The notes beneath the pieces are model-generated. The model was not told where the DNA came from and did no database searches. It worked only from the letters and a program-made list of their open reading frames with translations. A stretch of 64,000 nt of DNA from Anolis sagrei (lineage: Eukaryota; Chordata; Lepidosauria; Squamata; Anolidae). Positions within the stretch are counted from its first letter, which is position 1. The number at the start of each line of letters is the position of its first letter. Below are positions 24,364-36,594 of the stretch, one piece after another. Both the position numbers and the translations under genes were made by a program. The stretch covers positions 75,673,361 to 75,737,360 of the forward strand of contig NC_090024.1 in the NCBI RefSeq assembly GCF_037176765.1, in the 5' to 3' direction.

Positions 24364-24769
24364 TGACATTAGGTCATTTAGCCCTAGTAAAGGTCTTTTT
24401 AAAAACCCAGAGTAAAACTTTTTGAAACCAGGTTTCAAAAAGAGGCCCTATCTTTGATCTAAAATAGCTTAGGGGAACCTAAAAGCATACCAAAAATGCC
24501 TCCCACAGCCCCTAAATTCCATTTCGGTGGACAAAATATCCTTTTTTTTTTTTTTTGCAGTGGAGGGTTCTGTTGGGATGCACCCTAGAATCCCACAGTT
24601 GCCCAGCTGCTGTTACTCATTACTCCGACCACCTATCAGTTTTATACTATTACTGTAGCCTGAAAAGTGGATTTGGTGGATTATTCATTTTTTATATTAC
24701 TGTTACATACCATTGTGTCACTAAAAATACATTGCAGAATGTGGACTGTTTACAGATGTCACACTCAAC
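24364..24769. other. Intergenic DNA
   Basis: T-run at 24541-24557. A short self-complementary patch (TTTTTGAAACC..GGTTTCAAAAA) lies at 24418-24440. Nothing else recognised. Confidence 0.55.
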
Positions 24770-24879
24770 TCCTAGAATGATCCCATCAGTGCTGCCTCTG
24801 AAAAATCCTGGAAATCTCTTGGGAAGACAGGCATTGAAGCGATGCTCCTACGCCATCAACTCCACAGGACTGGTCACTG
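24770..24879 (+). mobile_element. Short LINE fragment (RTE-like, ORF end)
   Basis: Reads ..NPGNLLGRQALKR and then RCSYAINSTGLVTA, resembling the terminal region of RTE-type LINE ORFs. It is too short and diverged for certainty. Confidence 0.4.
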
Positions 24880-25114
24880 CCAGGAAGTGAGAGAAAGCTA
24901 ACCCTTGGAAGGGAAATTCACTCCTGAAAGAGTAATGGGAAAAAGATGTCTCCACTGAAGTTTTAGTATCAAGCCTTGTTTCCACAACCATAATTTTTAT
25001 GCGAAATCCAATTATCACAGGGACAGAAAGTGAGGTGAAATATTCTAAACGGGGGCACAGACAACAAAGCAAACACCATAGAGGTATTAACACTTCCCTA
25101 TGCTATCAAAAGCT

Positions 25115-25159
<45 letters not shown>

Positions 25160-25304
25160 GATAGATAGATAGATAAACAGACAGACAGATGTCTAGAGGT
25201 ACACTTAAAAATGCACTTGTTCTGACTTAAATATAAATACAATTATTTAAGAGAAACCTACTGAACCTATCCTGTTCCTAACTTGGGGACTGCCTGTATA
25301 TGTA
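24880..25304 (+). mobile_element. Tc1/mariner-like element B, left-truncated, split by (GATA)n
   Basis: Ends at TAACTTGGGGACTGCCTGTA, the inverted terminus shared with the copies at 38657-40400 and 59268-59610. The body shares AAATTCACTCCTG, TCCACTGAAG and GACAGAAAGTGAGGTGAAAT with those copies. The left end is missing. A (GATA)n/(ACAG)n microsatellite at 25115-25190 interrupts it. Confidence 0.75.
25115..25190. repeat. (GATA)n microsatellite
   Basis: About 14 GATA units with one slip, followed by a short (ACAG)n. Confidence 0.95.
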
Positions 25305-26063
25305 TTTTAGAATATCTATTTACATGCAGACATATGCAGATCTAATGGTTTTTAATTCATATTATTAAGCATTCTAATCGAGAGATACTCCTTTTCCTTA
25401 CACACAGGCACATTCAGTACAGAGAGGCAAAAGTCTACACTCCTATCATTCATTACAAGATCATTCATCTAAGAATTGCACAAATCATCCATTATTAAAC
25501 AACCGAGTAGGCCATCAATGCTGAAAGACATCAGTTCAGCTACTATTGTGATTGTATTGATGACTAGATAAACCAAGATGGAAAATACAGATTATGTTGC
25601 AGGCACTGCGGCAGAATACACACTCAAAAGGTTAATAGCTTTCACTTTCTGTACATTTGCTTCTCTTGAAGATTTTTGGAGGTGGTTTCCCTCAAAACCA
25701 TCTATAATACTAGTATACTATGGTCCAAGTAGCTTGATACCAACTTTCATTTATATTTAGCCTCTAAACTTCAGTTTCAAATTGGTTTTATCTGCAAAGC
25801 ACTTTCATTGCAGCTTAAAGAAAGCCTGAAACAGAAGTTGGAAGATGGCACTTGTAGATGATCGAATAGCATAGCTAGGTTGGTAAGGCAGTAGATAAAG
25901 TAAACACATCACTGATCAATAAACCTGGAGGATTAGTTATAGTCACTATGTAAGATCATAACCAAGATTTTCATAAGAGTAAGCCTGGGTCAAATGCCTC
26001 TCTATTCAGGCAGCCATTTATAAACTGGCTGACTGCTAAGGATAGTCCTTTTGAATCATGTTG
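25305..26063. other. Intergenic AT-rich DNA, nothing recognised
   Basis: No motif-bearing frame and no recognised repeat. Confidence 0.55.
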
Positions 26064-26133
26064 TAAATCACCTTAGGGTCACCATAAATCAGAAATGACT
26101 TGAAGGCACACAGCAGCAGCAGCAGCAACAACA
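26064..26133 (+). mobile_element. CORE-SINE 3' tail fragment
   Basis: TTAGGGTCACCATAAATCAG then GACTTGAAGGCACAC and a (CAG)n(CAA)n tail, matching the tail of the element at 16476-16690. Confidence 0.75.
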
Positions 26134-26189
26134 AATCAAATCACCTCTGGGAGAAAGGTGTGTGATACACAAAACAATGAATTGAGATT

Positions 26190-26780
26190 AAATAATAATA
26201 AATAAATAATAATAATAAACTTTATTTATATCCTGTCAACATCTCCCCGATGGGACTCGGGGCAGCTTACAAGGCACTCCAGGGTGCACATATAACATAC
26301 AACAGGTAAAAACGGTACAAAAGTATAAAGCAAGTCACATGCCAATACATGTAGCATAAAATCAAAATAATACAATTGTAAAAGAACAGAAGATGAAACT
26401 AACTGCCGTCAATTTGCAAGCTGCCAAGTGTCAGCTTCATATGGGCCCATTCAGCCTACTCAAGGTCAAAGGCATGTCTGAACATCCATGTTTTCATATT
26501 GGTACTTACTTACTTACTTACTCATATTGGTATGGAAGGATTGAAGGGTGGGGGCTAATCTAATCTCTTTTGGGAGGGTATTCCAGAGCCGGGGGGGGGG
26601 GGGGGCAACCACAGAGAAGGCCCCCTCTCTCATTCCCACCGACTGTGCTTGAGACAGTGGTGGGACTGAGAAAAGGACCTCTCCTGTTGATCTCAGAGCC
26701 GGCTTGCAGAAAGAGATGCAGTCTTGAAGATAGGTTGGATCTGAAGCATATATCCTTTCCTCTCCAAAATTCAAGATTAT
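26190..26780 (-). mobile_element. L2/CR1-type LINE, 3' end
   Basis: On the minus strand: an ORF end with YLQDCISFCKPALRSTGE, SVPPLSQAQSVGMREGAFSV and LWNTLPKEIRLAPTLQSF, then a 3' UTR ending with the CCGAGTCCCATCGGGGA-type tail and an (ATTA/AATA)n run at 26190-26218. This is the same C-terminal motif order as the L2 copies at 35853-36594 and 53852-55925. A G-run of about 15 lies at 26590-26605. Confidence 0.8.
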
Positions 26781-28543
26781 TCACTCCCAAATTAGAACTC
26801 ATGAATGCCTGTCCCAATCGGTACAGTTCCTTACTTGAACATTTGCGGTATTGCTCAGGTAGCAGGCAAGAAGTAGAGCATCCAGAGTTACTTGGAAGAA
26901 GAGCATGCAGATGTCTGCTTACGAATGCTGCCTTTTATCAATCCATGGATGCAATTAATACCGTTTGTTTTAGGATGAAGCATAGCTAATTCTGCAGTGG
27001 AATGCAGCATATAGCCTCACCAGCACCAGCACTACTAGCTGAACAATTTGAAGCATGAGGCAAAAGAAAAATACCATAACTTATCCTATTGAAACTACAG
27101 GGGAGATTAGGTAGACAGAGTAATTACCTGAGTTGGAATTCAGCCAGGACATTGGGTCCAAGCGCACATATTCCTGCACAGAGTAACACAGGGTGTTTAA
27201 TGACTATTATGTGGCCAAGATCTGAGTTTCGCATCTGCTACCACAAGATGTCATTTCTTTTCAGCCTTGTCTTAATTTAAGAATTATATATTACAGCCAA
27301 ATCATAGACATGCATTAGCAACATTTCATAGAACCTTCTTCAGTGTAATCAATGTAAGTAATTTACTAGATAAAAGAATGTTAATAGCAAGGGCTGTATA
27401 ATTTGTGTGGCTACAAATTGCACCTGTCTTTCAGGGAAAGAAAGAGGCACCGCTGTGCAGAAAGAGTGGATGGAGTGCAAGGTCAAGTGTAAGCACTTCT
27501 GCTTAACATGCAGCTTCTAGAAACATCCATCCATGCTTTCAGCAAGAACAGGAAATTATAGCTAACAAAGTTATTATAATAATTGTTGTGCCTTCTCTTC
27601 CCAGTGGGCTTGATAAGGCAGTCATAATTGAAACCTATAAAATATTAATTGGAAGGTGTCTAAAATGAGCCTTTTGCAAGCGCAAAAGTTGGACTTGTGC
27701 TTTGTGACTTGGAGTACAAGCAGTGGGGGGCTGGCTAAGTGACTCGGCTTCAAATGCTATATTAATGCGCATAATATCCAGGCCTAGGCGTCTCTTGCTA
27801 AATTGCAGTGAAAATGCATCAGAGATTAAATCTCTGGGTTTTTTTTTTCCTCCCCTGGACCAATAGTGAGTATGGCATTCAAAAAATGACCAAATTAGAC
27901 TTGTTTGACCAAAGGAAACTTCAGTGTGAAAGAAATTGTGCATTTGGTCTGGGTATATACTAAAAGGAAAGATCACCTTCACTATGCTGCCCCATAAAAT
28001 GCATATTTCCTTTCATCTTATCAGGAATAACAGCAATAGAAAACATAACATAAGGTGAAACTGCATTTATGTCAGGGGACCTTTGTGTGTTGATTTATCC
28101 CTCAGATAATGGTCCTTTGTTATACATATATGACTATAGATACCAGCTGATCATTCTTCAGCGTGCTGTTACTAATAGCTAGTAACCAAAGCTTTTCTGA
28201 TTAGAACTCTTAGAATCCCTCAGCCAACATGGCTGATAGGGGATTATATTACTTGAAATCCATAGATGCTTTACTTATAACAGAAAAAAGCACTCCTAAA
28301 TGCCAAACAATCCCTTTCTTCTTGAAGGCATCTTGTTTCCACTAAAGAGACGTGATAGGTTTTACTGTGTAAATATAGTATTAATGAATTCAAGAGGGAT
28401 ATTGATAAGCTGGAAATGTTCAGAGAACTGTGTCGAAGACAATCAAAGATCTGGAAACCAAACCCTATGAGGAGTGGCTTAGCATGCTGGATATGTTTAT
28501 CTTGGAGACAACAGTGACATAATAAGGATTTTAAAATATATAT
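26781..28543. other. Intergenic DNA, low in recognised repeats
   Basis: No gene or repeat family seen. About 27420-27850 is less AT-skewed and contains several transcription-factor-like words (CAAGGTCA, CAAGTG, ATGCGCATAATATC); see findings. Confidence 0.5.
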
Positions 28544-28794
28544 TTTTATCATGTCAGAAGCAACTTGAGAAACTGCAAGTCGCTTCTGGTGTGAGAGAAT
28601 TGGCCACCTGCAGAGAGGTTGCTCATGGGCGATCAGATAGGTTACTATCCTGTGGGAGGCTTCTCTCATGTCCCTGCATGGGAAGCTGGGGCTGACAGAT
28701 GGGAGCTCACCCTCTCTCGCAGATTCAAATCATCAACCTTCAGGTCAGCAGTTCAGCTAGCACAAGGGTTTAACCCATTGCACCACCGCGGCCC
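28544..28794 (-). mobile_element. tRNA-derived SINE, second type
   Basis: Minus-strand head GGGCCGCGGTGGTGCAATGG, box B-like GATTTGAATC, then GAGCTCCC..GCCCCAGCTTCC and a tail ACCAGAAGCGACTTGCAGTT..CTCAAG..GACATGATAAAA. The tail differs from the BovB-like tail of the Sauria SINEs, so it is a separate family. Confidence 0.82.
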
Positions 28795-28833
28795 ATCTTT
28801 CAATATATGAAGTGATGCCATATATTGAAAGAT
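28795..28833. repeat. Short perfect hairpin
   Basis: ATCTTTCAATATATG at 28795-28809 and its exact complement at 28819-28833 around a 9-bp loop, directly abutting the head of the minus-strand SINE. Confidence 0.85.
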
Positions 28834-29551
28834 ATATATTGTTTTCTGCTCCCCCAAAAATTTTAACACAAACCAATGACGCCAAATGAGAAGAAAAGAG
28901 ATTCCAGTTTAGATTGGGGGGGGGGGGGGAGAACAGAACTCTTCAATCATGGAATAAACTACTGTGATAGGTAGTGAACTCCCTCCATCTTGGAGGTTTT
29001 TACACAGAGGTGGGCAGTCCTATCTCTGGCATGCTTCAGTTGTATATTCCTGCATGGCAGGAGGTTAGATTCAATGGCACTTGCAGTACCTTCCAACTCT
29101 GTGATTTTACAAGATCTAACACTGGTTGCTTCTAGCAGATGAAAACTGGGTTGTGGGACAGAAAGGATGGGAAACAAATGCAGATATCAGAAATAGGATG
29201 GTGTAATGACAGGGTATAACTGCCTTTACTATGTGAAAGTAATATTTGTTCTATTTTCATTAATACAGAGAGAGAACATAGCCGAGACAAACGTATTTCC
29301 AGTTGCATTGTCTGTTGCCTTTGAGCATAGACAGAAAATTCAATCTATGGCTGCTCTGCTGCTCACCAAGACTGCTGAATTTCAGCATATCCTACTTAGC
29401 CCTCTTTATCCGTTCCCTGTCTATGTATAGGTCCAATTCAAAGTGATAGCTTTGGCCTCTGGGGCCTTCTATAGTTTTCGGACATTCTATTATACACCTT
29501 TTCTAACCTTGGAAACTCTGGATGCATTCTCCATCAAGTGAGATTAGGAAG
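28834..29551. other. Intergenic DNA with a G-run
   Basis: G-run of about 13 at 28917-28929. No gene or repeat family recognised. Confidence 0.55.
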
Positions 29552-29894
29552 ATGTTAGACCCGTCGCAAACTAGCCTCCTGCGGGAGCAAACCTTGCCAG
29601 CACGTCCCTGACGTCATGAGACTCCGCCTCTCGCCCCGCCCCTTTCTCAGCCTCTTTCTCTGTGCCAGAGTGGTTTTTCCTTTGCTAGGGCAGCATTGCC
29701 AGCATACTCTCGTTGTTGGCAGAATTCAACAACGAGAGTACGCTGGCAATGCTGCCCTAGCAAAGGAAAAACCACTCTGGCACGGAGAAAGGGGCGGAAA
29801 AAAGGGGCGGGGAGAGAGGTGCAGTCTCATGACGTCAGGGACGTGCTGGCAAGGTTTGCTCCCACAGGAGGCTAGTTTGCGGCGGCTCTAACAT
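29552..29894. mobile_element. Large palindromic MITE, GC-rich, with CRE octamers
   Basis: About 343 bp with two arms of roughly 165-170 bp, centred at 29722-29723 (CGTTGTTG..CAACAACG). Outer ends ATGTTAGACCCG and complement of ATGTTAGAGCCG. Each arm holds TGACGTCA (29609-29616, 29830-29837) and CCGCCCC-type GC boxes. Arms differ at scattered positions and small indels. No convincing target duplication found, so the superfamily is open. Confidence 0.8.
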
Positions 29895-30032
29895 TTCCAG
29901 TGGTAGTCGCTAGCTGCGAAAGTGAATCTCAGAGGTGTGCCTGATGCTTACATTGATATTGTCAAGCAGATTTTTTTATATTGCCAGACTTCATAACGTG
30001 GCATATAATTCATCCTTTCCAGATAGCTTAAT

Positions 30033-30174
30033 GGCCTTCTTTTGGCTGATGAGATAGGATTGTTGTTGTTATGTGCTTTCAAGCCGTTTCAGACGTAGGC
30101 TGACCCTGAGCGAGGGCCGGGTAAATGACCTTGGAAGCCATATCTGGCCCCCGGGTGTTAGTTTGAGGACCCTG
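30033..30174 (-). mobile_element. hAT element C, partial copy
   Basis: Corresponds to one half of the hAT copies at 61704-62056: CTGATGAGATAGGATTGTTG, GACCCTGAGCGAGGGCCGGG, GTAAATGACCTTGG and terminus AGTTTGAGGACCCTG. The other half is missing. Confidence 0.8.
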
Positions 30175-33100
30175 ATCTAAACCATCTACAGTAATAATGC
30201 ACAGTAACTTGCCTTTCCCTACTTACCATAGAGACCCACAGTGCCCATACCGCATTGGAACTGGGCCTTTCAGAAAGGCCCGGATCTAATTAGGTATCTA
30301 AATAATTCAGGAGGAAGTGGGGTTTCCTGCTTTGTCTCAAATTAATTCACGTTTCCCTGAGTTGTCGTTTGGATGCCTCAGGTAAAAATCCGACAAACCC
30401 CGTATTTTGGGCCCTGTCTGGAAGGGCCCTGTGTCAGATGTCATTGGTGGGGAAGAGGTATAAAAGACACTCAAAGGATCTACTTGGTGTATTAGGTACA
30501 TATCCAGGCACCACTGAAGTAATGTTTGCAGCACTCTTGAGGCAGTAAAAAAGGCAAAAAGCCAAGAGAGGGTTACGACACTGCTGTTAAGATTCCTAGA
30601 GGCGAAAAAAGGGTGGGATTGTTTAAGATACCATTGTCAGGTATGTTATCAAGAAATCGAACCCCCCCAAATATGAATTGTACAAAGTTATATGAATCCT
30701 CATGAACTGACAAAGCCACCGCCTTACAATGTTCAGTACCTTTTTCATTGTTCATTAAAACTCATTCTGGGAAGCAGATTGGCTATACAACAGAAGGAAT
30801 TTGCACAGTCTCTTTACTAAGCATATTGCCTTGGGGAAGTCAGTCTAGAATGAAATGGCTAAGCACCCCCAATCTCCTTGATACAATCAAAAATGAGTCA
30901 AGCCCATTCATAGCTTCCCTCATTCATGAACCTCCAGAGTCTGTCTTCCTCCCTAACTCTCATTCATAAATTCCAGGGGTTCATTCACATATTTTCATTT
31001 AACATTTATCTCACAATCTCACAATGCCGGTGGATTGCTTTTCCAGATCCTGCAACCCCGAAGATGGTAACCAGGCTGTGCCACCTCTCTTTTATTTCCA
31101 AAGTTGTAGCCAGCTGCACCTGGATGTGTATACCTAATTTGCATAACCTCATGGCAACAAGACAGAGGACGAGAGGAAGAGGTGCTTAATGTATGCGCTC
31201 AAAATTGGTCCGTTCTGATAGATGAGATCTGTACTAACTACTGACTGAAGGTTTTTCCATTAATAAATTCCCATTTCATTTTCATATTTCCTGCTATCAT
31301 TAAGAAGTTTTTCCATCTTTCATTGATATCCACTGATGAGGATCAGTGCACAAGTTGAGAGAAAGGTTTCACCCACTATACTGTTTATCACTCATAATTA
31401 CTCATGGTATTTGCTGAATTCCCACCCCACCCCTTTGTGCATACCCAAACCGAATTGTTAAATCAATCAGGAACTCATGTACATGTTGCCACACAACATT
31501 CCTGGGATTTGCGCCCCTCTCATGGGCGGAGCAATAAATGGACTAAGATGTTGAATCAACAAATGACAGCTGTGTGTGTATGTGTATATATATATATATA
31601 TGCCACTGGAGAACACCAACCAGCGATGTCATCAGAGAGAATCCCCAGCCAACAGGAGCCCAGATCCTAGCTGGGCCATTTCTCAGCCAATATGGCGCTG
31701 GAACGTATATTCCAAATGTCTGTCAAAAAGAATAAATATGCTCTGTATTTCTCAATGTGGGATGTCAAATCTTTGGGAGCAGAGACTCTATTCTGACATC
31801 CCTTTTGGACCTGAAAGAACAAACCTCTGTTCTTTTTGCCTTCAATCTGGTTCATGTCATGATTCAATATTTGAGATAGTATGGTGTGCTGGGCTCTGGA
31901 CCCATGGTTATAGTAGTTACTGAAATCACTCAACAGGTTCTTTAGGTTAAAAGGAGAGGAGGAACAATTGCAGACTCAATGGACCTTTTGGAGGCCTGCA
32001 ACATTTAGGCACTGATCCAGGCAGCATTACATGCTCTTCAGTGAGTACTTACAATAAACTATACTTGCTGAAACAAATGGCACAATATATCGTAAAAAAG
32101 CAGTATATACTATAATAGACCATAGTGTTAATACTATATAATGTAAACCAATGCCACTCAAAATGGCAGCCCTAGTCTGGATTCTGATTGCTGCTGATAC
32201 ATAAAGCATTTCCAGTTAAAAAAAAAGGAAACAATTGCAACACAAACATAGTGCTGATCTTTATTACATTAGAGAACAAAAATTACCAGTCTTCTATATC
32301 AATAGCCTGAGAGGTACTGATGTACACCGTAATGTCAGTACCATATCTTAGCTATTGTACATCTGCTAAGAAAATGGTTTCCATCAGCACAACTGGATCA
32401 GGGGACTGATCTCTTATTGCAGCCAAATCTTGCTTCTGGAAGCCCTCTGGGGTAAGTTTTGAGATAATGCTGACGGCTGAAGGGAGTGAACAAAGAAAAA
32501 ACACATTACACTATGCTGGCACTGCATCATTGGCTATAGGTTGCTGATTTTCTTGCAGACATGGTATAAATAATAGCACGCTTGAAACTGGAGAACCCTA
32601 GCAAACGTTAAGAGAATTCACAACAGCAGTTTGGTAAGGAAATGGAGACTTCATGGAGACATTTAACAAAGGCATTGTGGTTTCACAGACCTTGTATACA
32701 CATACAACATAACTGGATTGTATAATGCTGAGATAGTACAATGGTGAAAATGATACCATTCCCACATTCCTCTTTCAGTAGCTGGAGCAAAAAAAAAAAA
32801 AAAAGACAAAAATACAGAAGAATGGGACTTCCTATCTATAGCCCAAGTTTATACAGTTGTTCTGTGATCGCTTTTAGTTAATGCAAATACACTCACTAAA
32901 GATTTCTGCATTCTAGGATCTCATCCTATTATATATGCTGATCCAGTGAAGGTGCAGTTTAATGAATAAATATAGAAAGCAACCTAGAAGGACAATGTTG
33001 GCTCTAAAGAGGAAGTAGCAAAAGAAGTTGATTTTTCTGAGCTGCAGAGGCTGAAAATTGATTCTGCAACTAGTAGCACAGAATCTATTTGGTTTGCCTG

Positions 33101-33590
33101 AGGAAATGCATCAGTGGCTGGCAAGCAAGCTTTAGCAGTGAATTATAGTTACAAGTAACTGCAAATCTAGATCCCTTTAAATTCTAGGAACTGTAATGAT
33201 GTGAAAAGCAGGATAAAAAGTCACAAGAAATGGAAAATGTTTGGAATATGTTTTGCAAACAGGAGCCACATTTGGTCTGTAAATTATTACTATCTAACAC
33301 AATCATTATCTACACCCCATCTTAGCAAAACTGTATAATTTAAAAGTAAATGGGTAAGGAGGAAGGTAGAAAGTGGAATGAAAGGGAGAAAGAAGGGAGC
33401 AGGAGAAGCCAGGAGCAAAGGAAAGGAAATGGGAGGGTTGGAGCGATGGCGAACATAAATAAAAAACAACACTCAGAAAAAAGGGGAATTCTGGACAGGA
33501 AATAATCAGGGCCAGCTAATACAAAGGATTTCCCAAGGCAGGAAGCAGCAAGGCTTTGAAGCAGCAAGGCTTTGAAGCTGCAAGGCTATT
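30175..33590. other. Intergenic DNA, no gene seen
   Basis: No coding region supported. A (TA)n/(TG)n patch lies at about 31571-31601, an A-run at 32788-32804 and a purine-rich stretch at about 33350-33440. Overlapping frames at 31404-31923 lack motifs. Confidence 0.55.
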
Positions 33591-33850
33591 CAATGCTAAT
33601 CAAGGTGGCCAGTTGCAACCTTCACACTTTCCTCAAACAAACACGAGTTCTTTCTCTCACCCTGGACATTCCACAGATATATAAATCCTACTTGCCTAGT
33701 TTTCAACAGACCTCACAGCCTCTGAAGATGCCTGCCATAGATGTGGGTGAGACATCAGGAGAGAATGCTTCTGGAACATGGCCATACAGCCCGGAAACCT
33801 CACAGCAACCCAGTGATTCTGGCCATGAAAGCTTTCGACAGCATAACTTA
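33591..33850 (+). mobile_element. Penelope-like family A fragment, longer copy
   Basis: Contains GGACATTCCACAGATATATA, CAGACCTCACAGCCTCTGAA, GGAGAGAATGCTTCTGGAAC and ACAGCCCGG..CAGCAACCCAGTGATTCTGG, ending CATGAAAGCTTTCGACA. Both this copy and 18201-18424 can be read in one + frame sharing TLD-PQIYK, QQTS-PL and TSGENAS-TWPYSP, so the fragment may derive from coding sequence. Confidence 0.6.
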
Positions 33851-35458
33851 CTACTTAATTGTCAAAGTGCAGACCTTGCCTAAACAATGGTAAGGTTAGA
33901 AAATAATTTATTGTAGCTAATCCCAAATGACATTGCACAGGAGTATAATATTGGTACAGCAATATAAAAAAAGAAATAACTATACTGAATATTGTAATGG
34001 TGAGTGAAACAAAGTTTGATCATAATTGTCAACCGCTCTTTTAAAATGAAGTTGGGTGAAAAGTACCAAGAAAGACATTCAAAGGACAGGCATGGTTGGT
34101 GCAGATGTTGCTCAGGGACTTGCAACCTGGTGAGAATGGCCTACAGGAAGAGATTTAGACATCAATAAATCCTGCAAATCCACAGCAAAGTGTCATTTAC
34201 TAAAGGGAAGTCCTTGAAAGATACTCTGCATAACAGCAGTATGAGTATCAGCTTAATGGGCAAATGTTCAACCCTGTTTATAAGATAAGCGGTACAAAAC
34301 AACATTTCTTTAGATTTATTTTTAATCTACTTTCTTAGAAAGGAGTTCAAATAGAATTTACTTCTAAGTACATCATTAGGATCAAAAACATAACTACATC
34401 ATATTAACACCTGTAACATCTTATAATTCTGGGATTTATTTTGCATTTTTCCTATAAAAAGTCTACGCTTTATAATACTGATATTTTTATATCCCCCCTG
34501 CCCCCCCCCCCCCCAATATATTCACCCTTAACAGGATTAACATTTTCAAATAATACAGAAGCATTGCAAAATTACAAGTGCTTTGACAATATGAGCAGTG
34601 TATTGCTGGACAGGGAAGGCCTTTTGAACACCTTACATAAAACCTGTAATTTAGGATGGAAACTGTAACCGATTAAATCATTTTTATAACATTTATTCTT
34701 CAACACAAATGCATTTACTTAGCTGGCACATAATCACTATAGCTACTATTGACTGTTACCTATTAATTTGGATGTTTTATATTCAAGGGCTATGTTAGTT
34801 ATAATTTTCAATTGATTTATGTTTTATTTAAATTATAATTGTTATGCTTAAGTTGCTCTTTATGTGGGGTTACTTGGGGTTGCGCTTTGGTTCAGTCTTG
34901 ATTTACTCTAAGACTCGTGTTTTTGTCTTTGTTGCAGTCCATGTGGTTCCTAGAATTCTTTTCATTTCAAATGAGTTGATTTTCTTCAGTACTGTTTACC
35001 ATTTCACATTTCCTGAATCACAATAATGGAAGTCTTACACTGATGATTCATGCATCCTTCAGTTTCATGTTTCTCTTGCAATAATATGGATAATTATAGT
35101 TCATGTACCTAATATATGGTATGTATGTATATGTGTGGGCATGTATGTGTGTGTATTTCTTGTTCATCAAGCACTTAAGCAAACCTTTTTTTCTGAACAG
35201 ATCATCAAAATCTTGAGCTATTCTGAATAAAATACGTTATTGGATGCAGGTGCAGGAATCCTTTTCAGTCAAAAATAACATTACGTAAAAGCTAAATTTA
35301 TGTGGCCATTCAAAGCGGCTTAGTAACAGAATACTTTATAGGGAAATAGATTTACACAATTAAAGACTGAATGGGTTTCAAGATTTTCAAATATTTTTGC
35401 TTGATTTGTCCCAAATGTGTACTTTTTCAACATCTGCAGATGGTTCTCATGTGTTCTT
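33851..35458. other. Intergenic AT-rich DNA, nothing recognised
   Basis: C-run at 34500-34514. No gene signal. Confidence 0.55.
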
Positions 35459-35500
<42 letters not shown>

Positions 35501-35512
35501 GGATTTGGTTAA

Positions 35513-35551
<39 letters not shown>
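35459..35551. repeat. (TAA)n microsatellite, two blocks
   Basis: Runs at 35459-35499 and 35513-35551. The second is fused to the tail of the minus-strand L2 fragment that follows. Confidence 0.9.
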
Positions 35552-35554
<3 letters not shown>

Positions 35555-35852
35555 TTTATTTAAATCCCGCCACCATCACACCAAAGGGACTTGGGGCAGC
35601 TAACACGAGGCCAAGCCCAAGGATTATAATACAGCAAAGTAAAAAACAACAGCAAAGAATAATAACAAAGTAAAATACAAACAATAACAGCAAATACAAA
35701 ATAAACAACACAAAATAAAATAGTGGAAGAATAAAAACAGTAGGCAGGACAAATAAAATTGATAAAACCCTGGGTGAGATTAGGTAAATAGAGTAATATG
35801 TATCTGGGGAGAACTCAGAAGGGCAAACAATGTGGTTGACTTTCACTAAGGG
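35552..35852 (-). mobile_element. L2/CR1-type LINE 3' UTR, minus copy
   Basis: TTTATTTAAATCCCGCCACC then CAAAGGGACTTGGGGCAGCT is the complement of the L2 3' tail. It meets a + strand L2 fragment head-to-head near 35853. Confidence 0.7.
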
Positions 35853-36594
35853 ATGAGAGAAAGTGCATCAAGAGGACAGATATGTACTGGGACGGACATG
35901 GTGTGTTCATTCATCAAAGGCAAAGACACGCTGAAATATATGCAAATATATGAACATCTAAACGCTCTCGTTACATTCAGGATAGACTACTGCAATGTGC
36001 TCTATGTGGGGTTGCCTTTGAAGACTTTTCAGAAGCTTCAAACAGTCCAACAAGAGGCAGCCAGGTTAATAACTGGGGCAGCATACAGGGAGCACACAAC
36101 TCCCATGTTGTCAGCTTCACTGGCTGCTTGTTTGCTACCAGCACAATTCAAAGTGCTAGCTTTGGTCTACAAAGCCCTAAACGGCCCCAGCCCAGTTTAC
36201 CTGTCTGAACGCATCTCCCTTTACGAACCAGTGCAGAAACTAACATCTTCCGGGGAGGCCCTGCTCTCAGTCCTGCCACCATCACAGGCGCGTTTGGCGA
36301 GGACAAGAGACAGGGCCTTCTCAGTGATTGCCCCTGGTTATGGAACTCCCTTCCTGGCAATATTAGATCACCCCCCCCCTCCTGTCCTTCAGAAGGATGG
36401 TGAAGACCTCGCTGTGGGGCAGTGCAATGAGGCAAAATGGTGTTCTGAGATGGTTTTTGAGCAACTTTTAATGTGAATATAAGTGATTTTAATGTTTGTT
36501 TATACTTATAGTTTTATGTCCTAGCATTGAATGATTGCCGTATATATGCTGTGTTCCACCCTGAGTCCCTTGTGGGGTGAGAAGGGTAGAATAG
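35853..36594 (+). mobile_element. L2/CR1-type LINE, RT C-terminus and 3' UTR
   Basis: A 207-codon frame (35853-36476) contains FRIDYCNVLYVGLPLKTFQK, LQTVQQEAARLITGA, FKVLALVYKALNGPSPVYL and SVLPPSQARLARTRDRAFSV, the conserved C-terminal region of L2-clade RT proteins. The usual LQLVQNAAARL reads LQTVQQEAARL. The 3' UTR ends CCCTGAGTCCCTTGTGGGGT..GAAGGG, where a SINE begins. Confidence 0.85.
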
